From DASRSS01 sp035765515 (lineage in GTDB: Bacteria; Actinomycetota; Actinomycetes; Mycobacteriales; Jatrophihabitantaceae): a DNA stretch of 64,000 nt. The notes under the pieces are model-generated. The model was not told the origin of the DNA. It saw only the letters and a list, made by a program, of their open reading frames with translations, and made no database searches. This document shows positions 59,208 through 64,000 of this stretch, in pieces. The position numbers were made by a program, and so were the translations under genes. How positions within the stretch are numbered: position 1 is the stretch's first letter; each line of letters opens with the position of its first letter. The stretch lies in NCBI GenBank assembly GCA_035765515.1, contig DASTXN010000045.1, positions 1 through 64,000 on the forward strand. The letters are read 5' to 3'.

Positions 59208-60364
59208 CCGATCTGCTGCAGCGCCTGCTCGGCGACATCGAGACGCTGGTGCGTTGCGAGTCGCCGTCGTCCGACCTGGCCGCCGTCGCCCGCAGCGCGG
59301 ATGTCGTCGCGCGTCTGGGCAGCGAGCGGCTGGGCGTCGCACCGGAGGTGATCGTCCGCGACGGGCGCACCCACCACCTGCGGTGGCGGCTGGGCGACCC
59401 GGCGGCACCCGCGCGCGTGCTGCTGCTCGGCCATCACGACACGGTGTGGCCGCTCGGCTCGCTGGCGACACACCCCTATGCGACAAGCGGAAACGTGCTG
59501 CGCGGGCCGGGCTGCTTCGACATGAAGGCGGGGGTCGTGTTGGCCCTGCACGCCGCCGCTGCGCTGCCGGACCCGACCGGAGTGACGATCCTGATCACCG
59601 GTGACGAGGAGCTCGGCTCGCCGTCCTCGCGCGAGCTGATCGAGGCGGACGCGGCCGGATGCGCAGCCGCCCTGGTGCTGGAGGCATCCGCCGACGACGG
59701 TGCGCTCAAGACCGAACGCAAGGGCGTCTCGCTCTACCAGGTCACTGCGGAGGGACGCGCCGCCCACGCCGGGCTGGAGCCCGAGCGCGGCGTCAACGCC
59801 TCGCTCGAGCTGGCACACCAGTTGCTCGCCGTCGAATCGTTCGGCGACGCGCAGCGCGGCACGACGGTCACACCCACCTCGCTGTCCGCCGGGACGACCA
59901 CCAACACCGTCCCGGCGCAGGGCCGGTTCGCCGTCGACGTCCGGGTGCGCGACGCGGCCGAGCAGCAGCGGGTGGACACCGCGATGCACGCGCTGTCGCC
60001 GGTGCTGGCCGGTGCCCGCATCGTGGTCAGCGGCGGGCCGAACCGGCCGCCGCTGGAGGCTGCCGCGTCCGCGGCGCTGTTCGCCCACGCGGAGCGCCTG
60101 GCCGCCGAGCTCGGCCTGCCGCCGCTGCGCAGCGCGGCGGTCGGCGGCGCGTCGGACGGCAACTTCACCGCCGGGATCGGTACGCCCACGCTGGACGGGC
60201 TCGGCGCGGTCGGCGGCGGCGCGCACGCCGACGACGAGCACGTCTTGATCGACGAACTGCCCGGCCGCCTGGCACTGCTCACGGCGCTGCTGGCCGACCT
60301 GCTCGCGCCCGCGCAGTCGGGCGCAACCAATCCGGCGGCCGCCTCTGGTGTCACACAACCATGA
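59204..60364 (+). CDS. M20-family peptidase/deacylase (possible N-acyl-L-amino acid desuccinylase)
   Basis: 386 aa from GTG 59204. A cytoplasmic di-zinc enzyme: H77-H78-D79 (LLGHHDTVW), FDMKAG (bridging Asp), GDEELGSPSSR (catalytic and ligand Glu), the dimerisation-domain His (RAAHAGLEPERG) and GGGAHADDEHV (last His ligand). The sequence resembles carboxypeptidase G2 and ArgE/DapE relatives that remove N-acyl groups or C-terminal Glu. Its place directly before a GNAT and an NSAR-like enolase, with ATGA-type coupling, suggests the hydrolytic step that frees the L-amino acid; dipeptidase activity is an alternative. Confidence 0.88.
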   Translation: MTDLLQRLLGDIETLVRCESPSSDLAAVARSADVVARLGSERLGVAPEVIVRDGRTHHLRWRLGDPAAPARVLLLGHHDTVWPLGSLATHPYATSGNVLRGPGCFDMKAGVVLALHAAAALPDPTGVTILITGDEELGSPSSRELIEADAAGCAAALVLEASADDGALKTERKGVSLYQVTAEGRAAHAGLEPERGVNASLELAHQLLAVESFGDAQRGTTVTPTSLSAGTTTNTVPAQGRFAVDVRVRDAAEQQRVDTAMHALSPVLAGARIVVSGGPNRPPLEAAASAALFAHAERLAAELGLPPLRSAAVGGASDGNFTAGIGTPTLDGLGAVGGGAHADDEHVLIDELPGRLALLTALLADLLAPAQSGATNPAAASGVTQP

Positions 60365-61311
60365 CGGACGCCCCGGACATCACGAGCATGAAACGCGTGA
60401 CCGATCTGCATGACGCGCCCGCCGACGAATTGACCGTCGCGGTCGACGCTGCCGTGCAGGCCGCCGACGCCGCTGCCAGTGCCGCCGGCGTGACCGTCCG
60501 CGAGCTGCGCGATCTCGCCGCGCTGGACGGGGTGTACCGCCTCTACGACGAGATCTGGCGGCCGGACCCGAGCAACCCGCCGGTGACGACCGAGCTGATG
60601 CGTGCCCTGACCAAGGCCGGCAACTACGTGGCAGGCGCGTTCGACGGCGACACGCTGGTCGGCGCGTGTGTCGGATTCTTCGGCGCGCCCGCGGACGAGG
60701 CGATGCACAGCCACATCGCCGGGGTGTCAGCCGGCATGCGCGGACGCAACGTGGGCTTCGCGCTCAAGCTGCACCAGCGCGCCTGGGCCCTGCTGCAGGG
60801 CGTCTCGGAGATCGCCTGGACGTTCGACCCACTGATCTGCCGCAACGCGTACTTCAACGTCGCCAAGCTCGGTGCCTGCGTGTCCGAGTACCTGCCCAAC
60901 TTCTACGGCGGCATGCACGACAGCATCAACGACGGCGACGACACCGACCGGGTGCTGATCCGGTGGGCGCTGACCGCGCCGCCCGTCGTGGCCGCGTGCG
61001 CCGGCACCGTCCAGCACACCGATGCCGCGGCGGCGCGCGCTGCGGGTGCGGCGCTCGCGCTCGGAACGTCTGCCGACGGCGGTCCGGTGGCCGGGCGCAC
61101 GGACGCGGCGACGCTGCTCGTGGCCGTTCCGCCCGACATCGAGTCGTTGCGCAGGAGCGCCCCGGCGCTGGCACGCGAATGGCGTGCCGCGGTGCGCGAG
61201 GTGCTGGTCGCGCAGCTCGCCGCCGGAGCGCGCGTAACCGGGTTCGACCGGGCCGGGTGGTACGTCCTTGCCTCGGCGTCAGAGGCAACTGCAGATGGGA
61301 TGTCGCGATGA
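60361..61311 (+). CDS. COG3375-type GNAT acyltransferase (possible D-amino acid N-succinyltransferase)
   Basis: 316 aa from ATG 60361, coupled to the preceding stop. The N-terminal half has a GNAT fold (YVAGAFDGDTLVGACVGFFG; HIAGVSAGMRGRNVGFALKLHQRAWAL, where the loop after the central strand is the acyl-CoA site), followed by TFDPLICRNAYFNVAKLGA, typical of the COG3375 group. In Geobacillus kaustophilus a GNAT next to an N-succinylamino acid racemase succinylates D-amino acids; the same neighbour pair here supports that role. The C-terminal ~110 residues (~205-316) are less conserved. Acyl donor and acceptor are inferred, not shown. Confidence 0.8.
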   Translation: MTDAPDITSMKRVTDLHDAPADELTVAVDAAVQAADAAASAAGVTVRELRDLAALDGVYRLYDEIWRPDPSNPPVTTELMRALTKAGNYVAGAFDGDTLVGACVGFFGAPADEAMHSHIAGVSAGMRGRNVGFALKLHQRAWALLQGVSEIAWTFDPLICRNAYFNVAKLGACVSEYLPNFYGGMHDSINDGDDTDRVLIRWALTAPPVVAACAGTVQHTDAAAARAAGAALALGTSADGGPVAGRTDAATLLVAVPPDIESLRRSAPALAREWRAAVREVLVAQLAAGARVTGFDRAGWYVLASASEATADGMSR

Positions 61312-62414
61312 AGTTGACCGGGGTCGAGCTGCGCCGCATCCAGATGCCGCTGACCGCGCCGTTCCGGACCTCGTTCGGCGTCGAGTCGCTGCGCGACATC
61401 CTGCTGCTGCGCGCGGTCACCGACGACGCGGAGGGCTGGGGCGAGTGCGTGGCGATGTCGCGGCCGATGTACTCCTCGGAGTACGCGGACGGTGCCGCCG
61501 ACGTGCTGCGCCGCTTCCTCATCCCGCTGCTCGCCGCGGAGCAGCAGCTGGACGCCACCCGGGTCGCGCCCACGCTCGCCGGCGTCCGGGGACACCGGAT
61601 GGCCAAGGCCGCACTCGAGATGGCCGTGCTGGACGCCGAACTGCGCGCGCAGGGCCGGCCGCTGGCCCGCGAACTCGGTGCGGTCCACGACCGGGTGCCG
61701 TGCGGCGTGTCGGTCGGGATCATGAACTCGATCCCCGAACTGCTCGACGCCGTAGGCGGATTCCTCGCCGACGGCTACGTCCGCATCAAGCTGAAGATCC
61801 AGCCCGGCTGGGACGTCGAGCCGGTGCGCGCGGTCCGCGAACGGTTCGGCGACGACGTGCTGCTGCAGGTCGACGCGAACGCCGCGTACACGCTCGGTGA
61901 CGCGCGGCTGCTCGCCCAGCTCGACCCGTTCGACCTGCTGCTGATGGAACAACCGTTGGACGAGGAGGACGTGCTCGGCCACGCGGACCTGGCGAAGGCC
62001 GTCCGTACCCCGATCTGCCTGGACGAGTCGATCGTGTCGGCACGGGCCGCCGCGGATGCGATCCGGCTGGGTGCGTGCTCGATCGTCAACATCAAGCCGG
62101 GTCGCGTCGGCGGCTACCTGGAGGCCCGTCGCATCCACGACGTCTGCCTCGCCCACGGCGTCCCCGTCTGGTGTGGCGGCATGCTCGAGACCGGCATCGG
62201 CCGCGCGGCCAACGTCGCGCTCGCCGCGCTGCCCGGCTTCACCCTGCCCGGCGACACGTCCGCGTCCGACCGCTACTACCGCACCGACATCACCGCACCG
62301 TTCGTGCTCGCCGAGGGGTACCTGGACGTCCCGACGGCACCCGGCATCGGCGTCGACCCGATCCCGGAGCTGCTCGACGCGGTGACCACCAGCACCGAGT
62401 GGGTTACCACGTAG
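61308..62414 (+). CDS. Enolase-superfamily N-succinylamino acid racemase / o-succinylbenzoate synthase-like
   Basis: 368 aa from ATG 61308, ATGA coupled. MLE-subgroup enolase with K161-x-K163 (IKLKIQPGW, the two-base dyad's first Lys), D189 (QVDANAAY), E214 (LMEQPL), D239 (CLDESI) and K263 (NIKPGRVGG). GGMLETGIGRA is the C-terminal motif of the NSAR/OSBS family. OSBS (menC) is the alternative, but no other men gene is nearby and the M20-GNAT-enolase order matches the N-succinylamino acid racemase pathway. Interconverts N-succinyl-D- and L-amino acids. Eleven bases before the next gene. Confidence 0.88.
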   Translation: MKLTGVELRRIQMPLTAPFRTSFGVESLRDILLLRAVTDDAEGWGECVAMSRPMYSSEYADGAADVLRRFLIPLLAAEQQLDATRVAPTLAGVRGHRMAKAALEMAVLDAELRAQGRPLARELGAVHDRVPCGVSVGIMNSIPELLDAVGGFLADGYVRIKLKIQPGWDVEPVRAVRERFGDDVLLQVDANAAYTLGDARLLAQLDPFDLLLMEQPLDEEDVLGHADLAKAVRTPICLDESIVSARAAADAIRLGACSIVNIKPGRVGGYLEARRIHDVCLAHGVPVWCGGMLETGIGRAANVALAALPGFTLPGDTSASDRYYRTDITAPFVLAEGYLDVPTAPGIGVDPIPELLDAVTTSTEWVTT

Positions 62415-62425
62415 AGAGGAACCAC

Positions 62426-63808
62426 ATGACCACCGAGCACGATCTCGCGGCCGAACTCACCGAGCGCGCCACCCGCCTCGGCGTGCCGGGCGTGGCAATC
62501 GGCGTCCACCACGACGGCACCGACCACTACGCCTTCCACGGCGTCACGAGCGTCGAGAACCCGCTACCGGTCGACGCCTCGACGCTGTTCCAGTTCGGCT
62601 CCACCGGCAAGACCTACACCGCCACCGCGATCCTGCGGCTGGTCGATGCGGGCAAGGTCGAACTCGACGCACCCGTGCGGACCTACGTGCCCGAGCTGAA
62701 GCTCAAGGACGAGTCGGTTGCCGAGAAGGTCACGGTGCTGCAACTGCTGAACCACACCGCGGGGTGGGCCGGCGACTTCGAGAAGGACACCGGCAACGGC
62801 GACGACGCGCTGGCCCGGTACGTCGAGGCGATGGCCGGCATCGACCAGGTCACGCCGCTCGGCGCCGAGGTGTCCTACAACAACGCGTCGTTGTCGCTCG
62901 CCGGCCGCGTGATCGAGAAGGTCACCGGATTGACGTTCGAGCGGGCCATCGGCGAACTGCTGCTGACCCCGCTCGGCCTCGCCGAGACGTTCTTCTTCCC
63001 CAACGACGTGATGACCAGGCGCTTCGCCGTCGGCCACACCAACAACGCCGAGGGCGTGGTCAAGGTGGCCCGGCCGTGGGCATTGCCGCGCAACGGCAAC
63101 CCGGCCGGCGGCATGTCCGCCACGGTCGGCGACCAGATCGCGTGGGCCAAGTTTCACCTCGCCGACGGGCGTACCGCCGACGGTACGCAGTTGCTTCCGG
63201 CAGAGCTGGTGCGAGCGATGCGCCAACCGACCGTCGAGACGCCGGGCCACGCGCTCGGTGACGCGATCGGGATCACCTGGATGCTGCGACAGGTGGGCGA
63301 CGTCCTCCTCGTCGGCCACGGCGGGACGACGATCGGGCAGCACTCGGCGTTCTCGATGGTGCCGGAGCGCAACTTCGCCGTCACCGTGCTGACGAACTGC
63401 GGGCCGAGCGGCGAGCAGCTCAACACCGAGCTGGTCGACTGGGCGATGCAGGCGTACCTCGGCGTCGTGGACGCCGAGCCGGACATCCTCGACGCGCCCG
63501 CGGAGCTGCTCGAGCAGTACGCGGGCCGCTACGACGACACGGTGGCGATGACCGTCGACATCAGCGGCCGGGCCGGCCGGCTGGCCGCGAAGATCACGAT
63601 CCGTCCCGAGTTGCTGGCCGAGGTCGGCGACCTGGACCACTACGACGAGCCGATCATCCTCGGCCTGATCGACGGCTCGGACGACCGCTACTACGTGGGC
63701 GACGGCGCGATGAAGGGGCTGCGCGGCTTCTTCACCCGCGGCGCGGACGGCCACGTCGAAGCGATCAGCCTGGGCGGTCGCCGTTTCGCGCGGACGGCCA
63801 CTGGCTGA
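62426..63808 (+). CDS. Class C beta-lactamase-fold serine hydrolase (S12 family), copy 3
   Basis: 460 aa from ATG 62426, with AGAGAGGA ribosome site. S59-x-x-K62 (QFGSTGKTY), Y151-N-N (VSYNNAS) and H298-G-G (GHGGTTIGQ) form the active site; the HGG in place of HDG is a small difference from the other two copies. An extra ~90-residue C-terminal domain follows (LEQYAGRYDDTVAM...). Cytoplasmic, without signal peptide. Last gene of the peptide island, 11 bp after the racemase gene and likely co-transcribed. Substrates may differ from those of the 47019 and 55830 enzymes. Confidence 0.88.
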   Translation: MTTEHDLAAELTERATRLGVPGVAIGVHHDGTDHYAFHGVTSVENPLPVDASTLFQFGSTGKTYTATAILRLVDAGKVELDAPVRTYVPELKLKDESVAEKVTVLQLLNHTAGWAGDFEKDTGNGDDALARYVEAMAGIDQVTPLGAEVSYNNASLSLAGRVIEKVTGLTFERAIGELLLTPLGLAETFFFPNDVMTRRFAVGHTNNAEGVVKVARPWALPRNGNPAGGMSATVGDQIAWAKFHLADGRTADGTQLLPAELVRAMRQPTVETPGHALGDAIGITWMLRQVGDVLLVGHGGTTIGQHSAFSMVPERNFAVTVLTNCGPSGEQLNTELVDWAMQAYLGVVDAEPDILDAPAELLEQYAGRYDDTVAMTVDISGRAGRLAAKITIRPELLAEVGDLDHYDEPIILGLIDGSDDRYYVGDGAMKGLRGFFTRGADGHVEAISLGGRRFARTATG

Positions 63809-63862
63809 CGCCGGGTTCGTTCGCCCCGACAAGGCGACTACTCGATCTGGTCCGCGCGGACG

Positions 63863-63890
63863 AACTAGGCTGGCGGCTTCGCTCCTAGTT
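63863..63890. promoter_or_regulatory. Dyad AACTAGG...CCTAGTT ahead of the PucR-type gene
   Basis: Seven-bp arms at 63863-63869 and 63884-63890 around a 14-nt spacer, in the 101-bp gap between the last hydrolase gene and the start of the PucR-type gene. It is a candidate operator. The arms contain TAG sequences that are rare in this GC-rich genome. Confidence 0.4.
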
Positions 63891-63909
63891 TCAGGTGGTG
63901 CTCGCGGCT

Positions 63910-64000
63910 GTGAACCTGCGTCCTCGCGCCAGCCTCGGCAGGGTGCTCGACGATCTCGGCGCCACCCTGCTCGAACTGGTGCACGGCGATAGCGACCCCG
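63910..64000 (+). CDS. PucR-type transcriptional regulator, N-terminus only
   Basis: 30 codons to the window edge, from GTG 63910 (GTG 63895 or 63898 are also open in this frame). The peptide NLRPRASLGRVLDDLGATLL followed by ELVHGDSDP matches the N-terminus of actinobacterial PucR/CdaR-like regulators, which have an N-terminal ligand domain and a C-terminal helix-turn-helix (outside the window). PucR types often regulate amino acid or purine degradation, so this is a candidate regulator of the peptide island. Function is inferred from the short N-terminal match. Confidence 0.6.
   Translation, partial: MNLRPRASLGRVLDDLGATLLELVHGDSDP

Noticed and set aside
61308..62414. Menaquinone-pathway menC
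   Set aside because: The family signature allows it, but no other men gene is nearby and the M20-GNAT neighbours fit the racemase better. Kept as an alternative, not as the call.

Overview
The window is about 70% GC, with strong codon-position bias, many GTG/TTG starts and many 4-bp ATGA/GTGA gene overlaps. The gene content points to a high-GC actinobacterium: three DUF222/HNH (13E12-type) genes, an AdnAB-type helicase-nuclease pair, an Lrp-Lat lysine module, a mycothiol-type maleylpyruvate isomerase fold protein, ctaD next to serB, and a MoxR/DUF58/transglutaminase operon. I cannot name the genus from sequence alone. I saw no tRNA, rRNA, CRISPR array or complete insertion sequence.

Layout. 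1-3.2 kb: the 3' end of an HNH gene, a DAO-type FAD oxidoreductase, a basic and an acidic small protein, a cyclic-nucleotide-binding protein and an AlkB-like dioxygenase. 3.2-7 kb: glutathione peroxidase, then Lrp, lysine 6-aminotransferase and a DUF1338 (2-oxoadipate dioxygenase/decarboxylase type) enzyme, which suggests lysine breakdown to 2-hydroxyglutarate. 7-10.5 kb (minus): a fused 2-oxo acid dehydrogenase E1 followed by a ketoacyl synthase. 10.6-16.3 kb: two regulator/exporter units (MarR-MFS; XRE/MmyB-like regulator divergent from two 14-TM MFS exporters). 16.3-20.2 kb: a proline-rich Ser/Thr kinase and a frameshifted HNH gene carrying three copies of a 42-bp palindromic repeat. 20.6-28.8 kb (minus): FN3 membrane protein, MoxR, DUF58 and a transglutaminase-fold protein that lacks catalytic residues. 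29-32.1 kb: ctaD and serB. 32.1-34 kb: a tandem array of ~76-bp repeats and another HNH gene. 34-40.5 kb: MerR regulator, MDMPI-fold protein, SpoIIE-type phosphatase coupled to an M3 peptidase, an alkyltransferase-like protein, nitronate monooxygenase and a HAD protein. 40.6-46.9 kb: adnA and adnB.

47-63.8 kb is the most coherent block. It holds a class C beta-lactamase-fold hydrolase, a peptide-binding lipoprotein, a D-aminoacylase-like amidohydrolase, a dipeptide ABC transporter (one permease fused to its ATPase), an S9 peptidase fused to a second beta-lactamase-fold domain, an M20 hydrolase, a COG3375-type GNAT, an enolase-superfamily N-succinylamino acid racemase/OSBS-like enzyme and a third beta-lactamase-fold hydrolase. 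Most plus-strand genes overlap by 4-8 bp. The M20/GNAT/racemase trio matches the known pathway for irreversible D- to L-amino acid conversion through N-succinyl intermediates. I infer that the island imports peptides containing D-residues, cleaves them and converts the D-amino acids to L-forms. A PucR-type regulator begins at the right edge.

Repeats are a second theme: 42-bp elements inside a gene, ~76-bp tandem arrays upstream of two HNH genes, a two-member family of ~50-nt hairpins, and a four-copy symmetric 10-mer upstream of the MarR gene.
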